A DNA stretch of 64,000 bases from Rhizobium binae (lineage in GTDB: Bacteria; Pseudomonadota; Alphaproteobacteria; Rhizobiales; Rhizobiaceae). Positions 1 to 8,327 of this stretch are shown piece after piece (position 1 is the first letter of the stretch; the number at the start of each line of letters is the position of its first letter). A model generated the notes under the pieces. The model did not search any database and had not been told where the DNA came from. It saw only the letters and a program-made list of their open reading frames with translations. The DNA is taken from NCBI RefSeq assembly GCF_017357225.1, contig NZ_CP071604.1, forward strand, positions 1,925,001 through 1,989,000, in the 5' to 3' direction. The position numbers were made by a program, and so were the translations under genes.

Positions 1-30
1 CGCGATGATAGTCGAACCTGCTGAGATCCG

Positions 31-987
31 ATGAGAGGGCGAAAGCGTCAGTCCGATAGAGCGAGGAGATCGGCGAAGGCCATGCTTTCGCTCTGTTTCC
101 TGCTTTCCACGACGGACACGCCAAAGGCTCGGCCGGAAGAGAGGGCTGCCGAGCCGGCTTGCCTCTATTCGGGACCCTCGGCCTCGGGATCAGGCGAGAC
201 GCTCTGCATCCGCAAGGACAGTTTCAATCGCGATCTCTGCGCCGCGATTGAGCATTTCGCCGAGGCCAACCAGTTGCCGCCGGATTATTTCGCCCGTCTC
301 ATCTGGCGCGAAAGCACCTTTCGCCCCGACGCGGTGAGTTTCAAAGGGGCGCAGGGCATTGCGCAGTTCATGCCTGGAACGGCGAAACTGCGCGGTCTCG
401 AAGATAGCTACCAGGTATTGGAAGCCCTGCGGAAATCGGCGCAGTATCTCGACGAGTTACGCGATCGCTTCGGCAATCTCGGCCTTGCCGCCGCCGCCTA
501 CAATGCCGGCGAAAACCGCCTCGCCACTTACCTCACCTCGGGCAGATTACCTTACGAGACGCGGAGCTATGTGATGGCGGTCACCGCTCATACGGTCGAG
601 GAATGGAAGGATAAGCCGCCGGAAATTGCGGCAGCCCCGCTCGACAAGGACAAGCCTTTTCTCGATGGCTGCGTGGCCCTCGCCGAAAGGCGGAGGTTGA
701 AGGACCCGCCCTGGCGTCAGGAGGGCAACTGGGCGCCCTGGGGCGTTCAGCTGGCCGCGAATGCCGATGTGGCGGTGGCACGGCGCCTGTTTCTCGATGC
801 CGTGCAGGTTCTGCCTTCGCCTTTGGATGCGGAGCAGCCGCTGATCCTGCGCCAGCGCGACCGCAGCTTCGGTTTCCGCCCGCGTTATGTCGCCCGCATC
901 GCCCGGCAGACGCGTGTGGAAGCCAACGACCTCTGCAACCAGATCCGCCGGCACGGCGGCACCTGTCTTGTTTTCAAGAATCAATAG
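31..987 (+). CDS. Lytic transglycosylase, SLT (Slt70-like) domain
   Basis: This is a probable periplasmic murein lytic transglycosylase that cleaves the MurNAc-GlcNAc bond of peptidoglycan. The SLT core lies at about residues 70-190: an IWRES box with the likely catalytic Glu at 94, then GAQGIAQFMPGTA, and AAAYNAGENRL further on. The N-terminus is very basic and is followed by a short hydrophobic stretch (about 18-26), consistent with a signal peptide. A start at position 82 would remove the basic tail and is an alternative. The C-terminal 120 residues are not recognised, but a region near the end resembles SPOR-like RIARQTRVEANDLCNQIRRHGGTCLV, which suggests a peptidoglycan-binding tail. It stands alone ahead of an unrelated epimerase gene. 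Confidence 0.85.
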   Translation: MRGRKRQSDRARRSAKAMLSLCFLLSTTDTPKARPEERAAEPACLYSGPSASGSGETLCIRKDSFNRDLCAAIEHFAEANQLPPDYFARLIWRESTFRPDAVSFKGAQGIAQFMPGTAKLRGLEDSYQVLEALRKSAQYLDELRDRFGNLGLAAAAYNAGENRLATYLTSGRLPYETRSYVMAVTAHTVEEWKDKPPEIAAAPLDKDKPFLDGCVALAERRRLKDPPWRQEGNWAPWGVQLAANADVAVARRLFLDAVQVLPSPLDAEQPLILRQRDRSFGFRPRYVARIARQTRVEANDLCNQIRRHGGTCLVFKNQ

Positions 988-1082
988 CCGGCCGGCTAGC
1001 TATTCTCGGCGAAAACTCCGCTTGCATGATCTTCGCCCGGCGCAGCATAGTCGGTGCGGATCATGCCAAAGGAGGAACGACG

Positions 1083-2036
1083 ATGCGGGTTTTGATCATC
1101 GGGGCGACGGGCCATGTCGGAACCTATCTCGTTCCGCGTCTGGTGGAGGCAGGTCACGACGTCGTCACCATCAGCCGCGGCGCCGCAAAGCCTTATACAG
1201 AAAACCGCGCCTGGGCTTCCGTCGACCAGCGCCGGATGGATCGGGCCGAGATGGAGCGGGTCGGCGAATTCGGCAAAGCCGTTCGCGATTTGAAAGCCGA
1301 TACCGTCATCGACATGATCTGCTTCACACTCGAAAGTGCCGAGCAGCTGGTGACGGCCTTGTCCGGGCATGTCGGCCACTTCCTGCACACCGGCACGATC
1401 TGGACACATGGTTACGCCACGACAGTGCCGACACGCGAGGAAGCGCCGAAGTCCCCTTTCGGTGACTACGGTATCCAGAAGGCGGCGATCGAAACCTATC
1501 TGCTGCAGCAGGCGAGGCTGCAAGGCTTCCCGGCAACCATCATCCACCCCGGCCATATCGTCGGCACCGGATGGGCGCCGCTCAATCCGGCCGGCAATTT
1601 CAACCCGGAGGTCTTCTCGATCCTCGCTCGGGGCGAAACCCTGGCTTTGCCCAATTTCGGCCTGGAGACCGTTCATCACGTCCACGCCGATGACGTGGCA
1701 AAGATGTTCATGGATGCAATTGCCCACTGGAACGCGTCGATCGGTGAAAGTTTCCACGCGGTTTCGGAGCAGGCCCTCACCCTTCGCGGTTATGCGGAGG
1801 CTATGTCGCGCTGGTTCGGGCGGGAGCCGAACCTCACCTTTGCCCCGTTCGACGCCTGGGCCGAAGGCCAGACGGCCGAGGATGCTAGGGCGACATGGGA
1901 GCATGTCGCCCGCAGTCCGAATTGCTCGATTGCCAAAGCCAGACGCCTGCTCGGTTATGCGCCGCGATATACGTCGCTGCAGGCAGTGCAGGAATCGGTC
2001 GGCTGGCTTGCCGGGCAGGGGCGGATCACGACCTGA
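1083..2036 (+). CDS. NAD(P)-dependent epimerase/dehydratase family protein (extended SDR)
   Basis: This is a 317-residue short-chain dehydrogenase/reductase of the extended type. The N-terminal Rossmann motif GATGHVG is at residues 7-13, and a YGIQK stretch fits the YxxxK catalytic pair. The substrate is unknown; nucleotide-sugar epimerase or isoflavone-reductase-like roles are both possible. The start at 1083 is chosen because an AAAGGAGG ribosome-binding site sits 4-11 bases upstream. The longer frame from 1026 would add 19 residues ahead of the nucleotide-binding motif. Confidence 0.85.
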   Translation: MRVLIIGATGHVGTYLVPRLVEAGHDVVTISRGAAKPYTENRAWASVDQRRMDRAEMERVGEFGKAVRDLKADTVIDMICFTLESAEQLVTALSGHVGHFLHTGTIWTHGYATTVPTREEAPKSPFGDYGIQKAAIETYLLQQARLQGFPATIIHPGHIVGTGWAPLNPAGNFNPEVFSILARGETLALPNFGLETVHHVHADDVAKMFMDAIAHWNASIGESFHAVSEQALTLRGYAEAMSRWFGREPNLTFAPFDAWAEGQTAEDARATWEHVARSPNCSIAKARRLLGYAPRYTSLQAVQESVGWLAGQGRITT

Positions 2037-2049
2037 TCCCGTCAACTCT

Positions 2050-2400
2050 TAGAGCCTTTCCTGGTTAGATTGCAGCATTCTGCCGGAGCAGGTTTTCGTT
2101 GGAGCAGAGGGATTGGCGACGGGCATCCCCCAAGGTATGTCCGAGCCGATCGCCTCTGATCCTGGCTAGAGACGCCCGGCCCACCGGCCGCACCGCTTCG
2201 CCGTGACGAAGCGAGCAGTGCGTCCGGCGATCACTAAGTCTTGCAGATTTGCCGGGCAAATCTGCGGGGGTGGCTGAAACGGACCGGCTGATCGACCGGC
2301 CGGCTTGGCCGTGGAGCCGGGCTACGACGCGCACCGGCCGGTCGACCATCCGACTCCGTTTGAGCCACAGAATATTCCAATCTAACCAGGAGAGGCTCTA
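2050..2400. repeat. MITE-like palindromic intergenic element with 33-bp terminal inverted repeats
   Basis: The left end (2050-2082, beginning TAGAGCCTTTCCTGGTTAGA) and the reverse complement of the right end (2368-2400) match at 29 of 33 positions. The interior carries further nested palindromes: CGCTTCG/CGAAGCG near 2205, an 11-bp hairpin around GCAGATTTGCC near 2245, and TCGACCGGCCGG paired with CCGGCCGGTCGA (about 2291 and 2334). It has no plausible gene; the 94-codon minus-strand frame inside is arginine-rich and palindrome-derived. Size and structure resemble the mosaic intergenic elements described in Rhizobiaceae. The right repeat supplies the stop codon of the neighbouring glycerate kinase gene. 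Confidence 0.75.
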
Positions 2401-3669
2401 TCGAATCAGGATGGCCCTGAAATCATTGACATTGGTTCCGGTCGGGCCTGTCTCGAAGAGGTCGCCGACGGCAGCAAAGCCCGAATAGCTGTCATTGCCG
2501 TCGAGCAGCCGGCGCGCATCGAGCCCGGCGGCGCGAAGGCGCCTGACCGTGCCGCCATCGGCAAAGGCGCCGGCATTGTCCTCCGAGCCGTCGATGCCGT
2601 CCGTGTCGGCGGCAAGGAGATGAATGCCTTCCTGTCCGTCGATTGCGAGCGCCACGGCGAGGGCGAATTCGCCGTTGCGCCCGCCCTTGCCGCCCTTGGC
2701 CCGAAGCGTCACCGTCGTCTCGCCGCCGGATAGGATGACGACCGGCTTCGAAAAAGGCCTGTTCCGGCCGAGCACTTCGCAGGCGATCGCCGCATGCACC
2801 AGCGCCACGTCGCGCGCTTCACCCTCGATCGCATCCGAAAGGATTGCCGGTTCGATCCCTTGCTTTTTCGCCTCGGCGGCCGCGGCCTCCAGCGATACGC
2901 CGGCCGACGCAATGATGTGATGCTCGTGCCGTGAAAACACCGGATCGTCCGGCCGCGGCGCATCGGCTTTCGGCGAGTTCAGATGATCGAGGGCAGCCTG
3001 CGGCAGCTGCAATCCGTATTGTCTGATAATATCGAGGGCTTCGTGCCGAGTTGAACCGTCGGGCACCGTCGGTCCGGAGGCGACATGGGCGGGATTGTCG
3101 CCAGGGATGTCGGAAACGATCAGGCTGACCACCTTCGCTTTCGTCGCCGCGGCAAGTCTGCCGCCTTTGATGGTGGAGAGATGCTTGCGCACGATATTCA
3201 TCGCCGAGATCGGCGCGCCCGAAGCCAGCAGTATTTCATTGAGTGCGATCTCGTCTTCAAGGGTCAGCCCCTCCGGCGGGGCGGGTAGCAGTGCCGAGCC
3301 GCCGCCGCAGATGAGCGCAATCACCAGATCGTCTTCCGTCAGCCGGGTCACCTTTTCCATCAATCGTCTTGCGGCCGCCAGCCCCGCCGCATCGGGCACC
3401 GGGTGGGCCGCCTCGATGATCTCGGTGTGGCGCGTTTCGCAGCCATAGCCGTATCGGGTGACCACCAATCCCTCCAGCGGTCCGTCCCAGACGCTTTCGA
3501 GCGCCTGCGCCATCTGCGCTGCGCCCTTGCCGGCGCCGATCACCACGGTTCTGCCTTTCGGCTTCTCCGGCAGGCGGGCCTTTATGCCGGTCAGCGGATC
3601 GGCGGCGCGAACCGCCGCGTCGAACAGGCTTTTCAGGAAATCGCGGTGGGCGACGGTCGTTGTCATCAT
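2398..3669 (-). CDS. ttuD: Glycerate 2-kinase / hydroxypyruvate reductase family (TtuD, MOFRL domain)
   Basis: This 423-residue protein belongs to the MOFRL family, which phosphorylates D-glycerate at C2 and was historically annotated as hydroxypyruvate reductase TtuD. Family-typical segments are the N-terminal [17 protein letters not shown], the central [13 protein letters not shown], and the C-terminal MOFRL part with [19 protein letters not shown] and [18 protein letters not shown]. The start at 3669 (ATGATG, or 3666) is preferred over the longer frame from 3771, whose first 34 residues do not look like family sequence. The TAG stop codon lies within the right inverted repeat of the palindromic element at 2050-2400. 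A role in glycerate or tartrate/glyoxylate metabolism is inferred from the family. Confidence 0.88.
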   Translation of the reverse strand: MMTTTVAHRDFLKSLFDAAVRAADPLTGIKARLPEKPKGRTVVIGAGKGAAQMAQALESVWDGPLEGLVVTRYGYGCETRHTEIIEAAHPVPDAAGLAAARRLMEKVTRLTEDDLVIALICGGGSALLPAPPEGLTLEDEIALNEILLASGAPISAMNIVRKHLSTIKGGRLAAATKAKVVSLIVSDIPGDNPAHVASGPTVPDGSTRHEALDIIRQYGLQLPQAALDHLNSPKADAPRPDDPVFSRHEHHIIASAGVSLEAAAAEAKKQGIEPAILSDAIEGEARDVALVHAAIACEVLGRNRPFSKPVVILSGGETTVTLRAKGGKGGRNGEFALAVALAIDGQEGIHLLAADTDGIDGSEDNAGAFADGGTVRRLRAAGLDARRLLDGNDSYSGFAAVGDLFETGPTGTNVNDFRAILIR

Positions 3670-3858
3670 TGGTCTCTGCTGGCTGAGGTGTCGATCACGA
3701 TGGGGACTGTCGGCGCATCGGCGTGCCGCCGTCAAGGTCGAAGGCAGTGCGATGTGACCAGCTGGCGCCAAGTCTTGCCGTCGAACCGGGCAAACGAATA
3801 GAAAGCATTAACCATCGTCCCGTAGACAACACATAGGATCAAAGGAAACCTGTGTTCG

Positions 3859-4158
3859 ATGGCCATTGAAACGACCCGCCGCTCTGCCGCCTCTCATGAA
3901 GGCAAGGTTATTGCCTTTGCCTCCGGAACCGGAATCGCCAATATCGAGCGCTGCGCCCGAGAACTCGGCCGTCGTCACGGTGCGGACGCGATCGAATTCT
4001 GGAAGGCGGAATGCCGCAGGCTGGCCGACCAGCTGTTGGCCGCGGGCATTGCGGAGAGCGACGTCCGGCAGCAAGTGCTGGAGTTTCAGCAGGATGTCCA
4101 GATCGAGCTCGTCCTTAGCCATCAAAAGCGGGCCGTCACCAGATCTCAAAAACGTTGA
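3859..4158 (+). CDS. Small hypothetical protein (DUF6074-like)
   Basis: This is a 99-residue soluble protein with no signal peptide. It shows a VIAFASGTG segment near residue 18, then a helical region with HGADAIEFWKAECRRLADQLLAAGI and QQVLEFQQDV. The pattern resembles the DUF6074 small proteins common in rhizobia, recalled from memory rather than searched. The function is unknown. It is transcribed divergently from the glycerate kinase gene; codon use looks like the neighbours. Confidence 0.65.
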   Translation: MAIETTRRSAASHEGKVIAFASGTGIANIERCARELGRRHGADAIEFWKAECRRLADQLLAAGIAESDVRQQVLEFQQDVQIELVLSHQKRAVTRSQKR

Positions 4159-4301
4159 TGTTGCCGCCCGAAAATATGCGGCCGTTCAGGAAAATAATAT
4201 AAAACAACAAGTTAAACCGTGCTTCATGGCTGAATTCCGCGCTGTGCGCCTGAGTGGCAATCTGGCGAATTGAGGATGCCGTCGGCCGCCTGGAACGACC
4301 G

Positions 4302-4326
4302 GGAACTTCCGCGCAGATGTGGCGTT
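4302..4326 (+). promoter_or_regulatory. EcfG-type (general stress sigma factor) promoter
   Basis: GGAAC at 4302-4306 and CGTT at 4323-4326 are separated by exactly 16 bases. This matches the consensus recognised by the alphaproteobacterial general stress sigma factor EcfG/RpoE2. It lies 45 bases upstream of the iron-permease-like gene starting at 4371. Confidence 0.75.
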
Positions 4327-4370
4327 GATGTTGTCGATTGACAGCATTGACGCTGCGGGAGCCTTCTTAA

Positions 4371-4775
4371 ATGTCCAACAAATCCAACTTCTTCTCTTCC
4401 TTCGCAACCGCCGTCGCCGAGTTGTCCGGGAGGCCGTTCACCTTTGTCGCGGCGCTGATGCTCGTGCTGGTCTGGGCGGTTTCCGGTCCCTTTTTCGACT
4501 ATTCCGAAACCTGGCAGCTGGTGATCAACACGACGACCACAATCATCACCTTCCTGATGGTGTTTGTGTTGCAGAATAGCCAGAACCGCGACGGAAAGGC
4601 TCTGCAGGCCAAGCTCGATGAGCTCATTCTGACGAGCCAGGCTGCCAATAAATTTGTCGGTATCGAAAAGCTGGACGAGGGCGAACTCCGAGAGATGAGC
4701 AATGCCCTTGCTGAAAAGGCCGAGCACATCGAGGAGAAAGCGGAAGAAAAATCCGCCGCAGAGACCTCAATATAA
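4371..4775 (+). CDS. Low-affinity iron permease family membrane protein
   Basis: This 134-residue protein belongs to the low-affinity iron permease family (PF04120 type). Two membrane segments (about 22-40 and 49-66) are followed by the conserved QNSQNRDGKALQAKLDELI box and an acidic helical tail. The bacterial members have no proven iron transport role. An EcfG-type promoter at 4302-4326 suggests general stress induction. Its 3' end overlaps by 9 bases the 3' end of a converging paralogue at 4767-5150. Confidence 0.85.
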   Translation: MSNKSNFFSSFATAVAELSGRPFTFVAALMLVLVWAVSGPFFDYSETWQLVINTTTTIITFLMVFVLQNSQNRDGKALQAKLDELILTSQAANKFVGIEKLDEGELREMSNALAEKAEHIEEKAEEKSAAETSI

Positions 4776-5150
4776 ACGCATCTCTCTCACGCCCGCTTTC
4801 TCCGAAATCTCGTCTTGATGATGCTGCTGGCGCATGCCTTCGACCGCCTCGGCGTCTTTCTTTTCGGCCGCAATCCAGTGGTTTCCTGCCTCGCTCGATC
4901 GGATCAGTTCATCGAGCTTGGTGTGAAGCGCCTTCATGTCCCGATTTTGAGAGTGTTGCAGCAGCAGCAAAATAAAGAATGTGACGAGCGTCCCGGCCAT
5001 GTTTGTCAGCAGAAACCACTGGCGTGGAAAGGAAAAGCTCAGGCCCACCGCCGTCCATGTGACAGCCAATGTGATCAGCGCGACCGGGATCGCACGATGC
5101 CCTGTCCAGGACACGACCAGGTCAGAAATCCATCGAAAGCGCCAGCGCAT
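4767..5150 (-). CDS. Low-affinity iron permease family membrane protein (paralogue)
   Basis: This 127-residue paralogue of the gene at 4371-4775 has two membrane segments and the same signature, QHSQNRDMKALHTKLDELIRSSEAGN. The start at 5150 is chosen for a GGAGAG site four bases upstream; the longer frame from 5306 adds 52 residues unlike the family. It converges on its paralogue, and the two stop codons overlap by 9 bases. No EcfG site is visible upstream of this copy. Confidence 0.8.
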   Translation of the reverse strand: MRWRFRWISDLVVSWTGHRAIPVALITLAVTWTAVGLSFSFPRQWFLLTNMAGTLVTFFILLLLQHSQNRDMKALHTKLDELIRSSEAGNHWIAAEKKDAEAVEGMRQQHHQDEISEKAGVREMRLY

Positions 5151-5369
5151 ACGGCTCTCCACAGCTCCTGCAGGAGAAGATGGCGCAGATTTGAGCAGTG
5201 TCCATTGCTGCGAAAGTCTCGTTTTTTGCGTGTCTTTACGGAATAACCGCCGCCCGCTTTTGTCCTTCAAGGCCAAACCAATCGGTGGCATGCCGGCATG
5301 CTGCAAAATCGAGCCATTTCATGAAGGAGGTCGCCGTGATCGCCGCAGCCAAACCGGTTCTGCCACATA

Positions 5370-5401
5370 AACGGGGGCGCAGCGTCGAGCTCGCCCCCGT
5401 C
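5370..5401 (-). terminator. Probable Rho-independent terminator of the PhnA-like operon
   Basis: On the minus strand the stem is ACGGGGGCG paired with CGCCCCCGT, with a loop of about 13 bases and a short TTTAT tail, just past the stop at 5412. The T tract is weak. Confidence 0.5.
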
Positions 5402-5411
5402 CGATTCGTTC

Positions 5412-6332
5412 TTAGATCCTGGAGGTAACGATGAGATCTTCCTCTTCGTCGCGTTGCGATCCCCCGAAAGCGGCGGCCGCGGCGGCGATAAAAGCGCCGA
5501 TCAGAAGTGACAGGGATCCGAGCAGGGCCGTGGTGGAAGCGGCCTTGCGTGCCTCATCGGCAGCTTTCTGGGTGGCGACTTTGGCGTCTTCGATACGCTT
5601 CAGCACCGTGTCGACGCGCGCGCGCGCATCGGCCTCGGAAAGGCCGGTCCTCGCAGAGACGATGGTGGCAAGATAGGCCTTGTCGTCATCAGGAATTTGC
5701 CCCTCGGCGGCGCCGTTGAGGAGGATGCGTGAGACTTCCGACGTTGCCGCGGCGTCGTTCGATGGCGCCGCCGCACGCGCCTGATCAGGACGCAGCAAGG
5801 CGTCGGTGAAATAGGCGGTGGAAAGATCGAGCGGCGATGTTGCCGATGACGCTGCTGCCGTGCCGGCGGTAGCGGCGATCGAGCCGACGGCTTGCGCGGT
5901 CGATCCCACCGCCTGTGCGCCGGCGCCGGCGAGCGACGTCAGAGACGACGCCAGGAAACCGGCAACGAAGATCGTCGCCAGAGCCCAGCTTATGAAACCA
6001 TGGGCGGTGTCACGGAAGAAAATTTCATCGGTGTGGACCGCCGCCCATCTTGTGCGCAGGCGTCCCGTAACATAGCCCCCGAGTGCGGAGGAGAGCCATT
6101 GCACGACCACGAGCCAGATCGCCGCCGTGATGCCAAGTGTGCCAAGCGAACTGCTTTGCCCCGACCAGGGCGACACCATCGTCAGCCCGAGCCCGGATCC
6201 CAGAAGCAGAAGGATGAGGGTCACGCCGATGGCGGCGGCCGCGCCGCCAAAGATAGGTCCCCATGTCATGGCGGATTTGGAGGATTCAACCGGAGCAGCA
6301 ACCTCTCCGGGACCTGTCATTGAGACCGACAT
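5412..6332 (-). CDS. PhnA-like integral membrane protein
   Basis: This 306-residue protein matches what is usually annotated 'PhnA-like protein' in rhizobia. It has at least four hydrophobic segments: about 24-50 (GGAAAAIGVTLILLLLGSGLG), 65-90, 112-135, and a C-terminal helix 280-298 ending in QRDEEED. An Ala-rich linker lies in the middle. The function is unknown; the PhnA label does not imply phosphonate metabolism. AGGAGC lies a few bases before the ATG. It sits 9 bases downstream of a 25-codon membrane peptide gene and probably shares its promoter. Confidence 0.75.
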   Translation of the reverse strand: MSVSMTGPGEVAAPVESSKSAMTWGPIFGGAAAAIGVTLILLLLGSGLGLTMVSPWSGQSSSLGTLGITAAIWLVVVQWLSSALGGYVTGRLRTRWAAVHTDEIFFRDTAHGFISWALATIFVAGFLASSLTSLAGAGAQAVGSTAQAVGSIAATAGTAAASSATSPLDLSTAYFTDALLRPDQARAAAPSNDAAATSEVSRILLNGAAEGQIPDDDKAYLATIVSARTGLSEADARARVDTVLKRIEDAKVATQKAADEARKAASTTALLGSLSLLIGAFIAAAAAAFGGSQRDEEEDLIVTSRI

Positions 6333-6341
6333 GATCTGCTC

Positions 6342-6419
6342 CTATCGCATAAACAAAGCCAGAAGAATGATGATAGGCAGTGGGACACCGAGCAGCCAAA
6401 GTAGAATACCGCGACCCAT
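6342..6419 (-). CDS. 25-residue membrane peptide
   Basis: A short gene begins with ATG at 6419, preceded by a perfect AGGAGGT ribosome-binding site, and ends with TAG at 6342-6344. The peptide starts MGRGILLWLLGV and ends FMR. It is almost entirely Leu/Ile/Val, enough for one membrane helix. It lies 9 bases ahead of the PhnA-like gene and behind a near-consensus EcfG promoter. The strong translation signal and operon position support it; the function is unknown. Confidence 0.6.
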   Translation of the reverse strand: MGRGILLWLLGVPLPIIILLALFMR

Positions 6420-6464
6420 GAGAGACCTCCTGTCAAAGTCGACGTTACGTGGTTGGTGCCACAC

Positions 6465-6489
6465 AACCTTTCTGCACGGTGTTTGTTCC
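6465..6489 (-). promoter_or_regulatory. Probable EcfG-type promoter
   Basis: On the minus strand GGAAC (complement of 6485-6489) is followed after 16-17 bases by GGTT (complement of 6465-6468). It is one base off the CGTT consensus. It lies about 45 bases upstream of the 25-codon peptide gene at 6419. Confidence 0.5.
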
Positions 6490-6546
6490 CGGCCGACGCC
6501 GGAGTGACCTTGGAACGCGCGGTCTCTTCAATCGCGGGGCAGCGTC

Positions 6547-6795
6547 TCAAGGAACAGCAGATTGCCGAAACGGGCCGCACCGCCGGCATTTGAGGCGCTT
6601 GGCGAGCTCAGCGAGCGAAATCTCCCGGCCACAGCGCCAGGCTACTTTCCGCCGCTCGATGAGCGTTTGGTGCCGGCATGCGCGGCAACAGGCGTAAATG
6701 ACGGACCACTGCGGTAAGGTCGTCAGCGTTACCGTGTCGATTTCGACAGCATGGTGATCAGGGGGGGGCAGCCCGATGCCGCGACGATGTTTCAT
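6547..6795 (-). CDS. Small zinc-ribbon-like protein
   Basis: This 82-residue protein carries two Cys pairs, CCRACRHQ near residue 36-42 and CRRCG near residue 70-74, separated by about 30 residues. The spacing suits a treble-clef or zinc-ribbon fold. Its ATG overlaps the upstream gene's stop codon (ATGA at 6792-6795), a sign of translational coupling. The function is unknown. The Cys pattern resembles small rhizobial proteins of unknown role. Confidence 0.6.
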   Translation of the reverse strand: MKHRRGIGLPPPDHHAVEIDTVTLTTLPQWSVIYACCRACRHQTLIERRKVAWRCGREISLAELAKRLKCRRCGPFRQSAVP

Positions 6796-7046
6796 GGTCC
6801 TTCGACATCGGTCGTCGGCTCCGTCACGCTGCGGCTCATGCCCTTATCGCTGAGGGCAAGCTGAAGTCGCAGATGATGGCAATCCAGCAGCAGCGTCGTA
6901 ATGGCGGCACGAATGTCGCCATCGTGAAAAGCGACGACTGCGTCGACTTCTCCGCTCAACGCTTCTTCTGCCAATTTCTCAGCTGTCTGCGGACGCACGA
7001 CCTCGATCTCCTTCACAACTCCAGCCAGGTTTTTGTCTGCCGTCAC
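6792..7046 (-). CDS. Small hypothetical protein, first gene of a coupled pair
   Basis: This 84-residue soluble protein has no recognised motif. Its composition (EIEVVRPQTAEKLAEEALSG, then AVVAFHDGDIRAAITTLL) is that of a folded helical protein. It overlaps the zinc-ribbon-like gene by four bases, so the two are likely co-translated. Confidence 0.5.
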   Translation of the reverse strand: MTADKNLAGVVKEIEVVRPQTAEKLAEEALSGEVDAVVAFHDGDIRAAITTLLLDCHHLRLQLALSDKGMSRSVTEPTTDVEGP

Positions 7047-7302
7047 GCCGATGTTCCTATTATGTTCTAGGTAGCCTCCGAGTCAAGCAGGACTCGCGTT
7101 GCCGCAGAGCAGCCAATTGCGGCGGTTCGCACGCAAATGTCTGACGGTGACGAGAATCTGCGCGGCTGGAACTAACGTCGGTTGAGATAGCGCCTATATC
7201 TTTAGGCGCAGGATGGTTCGGGGCGCGGCCATGAGTCCTGGAAACTCTCAGGTTATTCCTGGGGGGAAGCTCTCGCGGCTCGGTGAAGTGGGAGAAACAT
7301 TG

Positions 7303-7482
7303 ATGAACAGATTTCGGGCATTTGCAACCGCCGGAGCAATCGCTCTTGCCGCTATTGCCTCCGCCTGCTCGACGCCGCCGAATTCCTATGGCTCGGCGTC
7401 CGGATATCAACCGGGAGACTCGATGAACCCGGCCTGTGCCGACGGCTTCCGACCTGGCGACGGCCGTTCGTGCAGCTATTAG
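7303..7482 (+). CDS. Small secreted lipoprotein
   Basis: This 59-residue precursor has a hydrophobic signal sequence (about residues 8-21) and a lipobox ending SAC. The mature part is short and rich in Gly, Ser and Pro, with NPACADGFRPGDGRSC near the end that could form a disulfide. The ATG at 7303 is preferred to an upstream in-frame start at 7213 because the signal peptide begins there. Anchoring in the envelope is inferred; the function is unknown. Confidence 0.65.
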   Translation: MNRFRAFATAGAIALAAIASACSTPPNSYGSASGYQPGDSMNPACADGFRPGDGRSCSY

Positions 7483-7536
7483 CGGCTGTACCGTGGACGA
7501 ATGTCGGTTCGGCAATGATTGGCGGCCCGACGGAGC

Positions 7537-7561
7537 GGAACACTTATCGCTCGTCTCCGTT
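7537..7561 (+). promoter_or_regulatory. EcfG-type (general stress sigma factor) promoter
   Basis: GGAAC at 7537-7541 and CGTT at 7558-7561 are spaced by 16 bases, matching the EcfG consensus. It sits 30 bases upstream of the csbD-family gene. Confidence 0.8.
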
Positions 7562-7591
7562 CCTCTAATCTCACAATAGGAGGAAATAACC

Positions 7592-7795
7592 ATGGATTGG
7601 AATCGCGTCGAAGGCAGCTGGAAGCAAATGAAAGGCAAGGTCAAGGAGCAGTGGGGCAAGCTGACGGACGATGACCTTGACGTCATCGATGGCAAGCGCG
7701 ATCAGCTCGAAGGCAAGATTCAGGAGCGCTACGGCTACGGGAAAGACCGTGCCAGAAAAGATATCGATGACTGGTACAGTCGCCAGACGTGGTAA
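7592..7795 (+). CDS. CsbD family stress response protein
   Basis: This 67-residue hydrophilic protein has the family signature: WKQMKGKVKEQWGKLTDDDLDVIDGKRDQLEGKIQ interrupted by few apolar residues, then YGYGKDRA. CsbD proteins accumulate under general stress in many bacteria; their biochemical role is unknown. AGGAGG lies 9 bases upstream of the ATG, and a perfect EcfG-type promoter lies at 7537-7561. Confidence 0.92.
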   Translation: MDWNRVEGSWKQMKGKVKEQWGKLTDDDLDVIDGKRDQLEGKIQERYGYGKDRARKDIDDWYSRQTW

Positions 7796-7999
7796 TTGCA
7801 TGCACCGGGCAGGGGACACCGTCGGTCTCCGGTCCGGTGATTTGGCATGTATGTTTCAATAACGATAAAAGGAGTCCGCCACGGGGTAAGCAGCGGGCTC
7901 CAAAAGCTCAGGTGCCGGAATAGGTATGAAGCGGACCAAGCCCCATACTAGGCTCACGTCCGGCATACATCAGCGAATCAATTCGGCTGATCCTGAGTT

Positions 8000-8185
8000 A
8001 TGTCGTTATTTGATGAAGCCGATCCAAACGCCCGTGCATACTGCGTCCTGGATCTTCGCTCGAAGACGGTCTCTTCCGGCTTTACCTTTGGCTATGCACT
8101 CGGAGAGCGCTGGTTTTTCGTCCGTTTGATTGGCCGGAAAGCTCTCTGGCTACGGTCATTCATTGAATACCTCCCTGCGTCATGA
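8000..8185 (+). CDS. Doubtful small ORF
   Basis: This is a 61-codon frame with protein-like composition (NARAYCVLDLRSKT, then FTFGYALGERWFFVRLIG) but no clear ribosome-binding site and no recognised family. It overlaps another frame from 7926. It could be the remnant of a longer gene. The rest of 7796-8327 shows no convincing gene. Confidence 0.3.
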   Translation: MSLFDEADPNARAYCVLDLRSKTVSSGFTFGYALGERWFFVRLIGRKALWLRSFIEYLPAS

Positions 8186-8327
8186 AAATAGAGCCCATCG
8201 GCTCCAGGGCACCAGGTATCGGAACAGGACCTAACCACAGATGGGGCACGCAGGGACATCGATCACATCCGCGTACGGGTAAGTGACCTTGGCCTCCGCT
8301 GTCGACCCACCATAAGCCTTAACCGGC

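Noticed and set aside
2065..2349. Minus-strand 94-codon frame inside the palindromic element
   Set aside because: Arg-rich translation of nested palindromes, with no ribosome-binding site.
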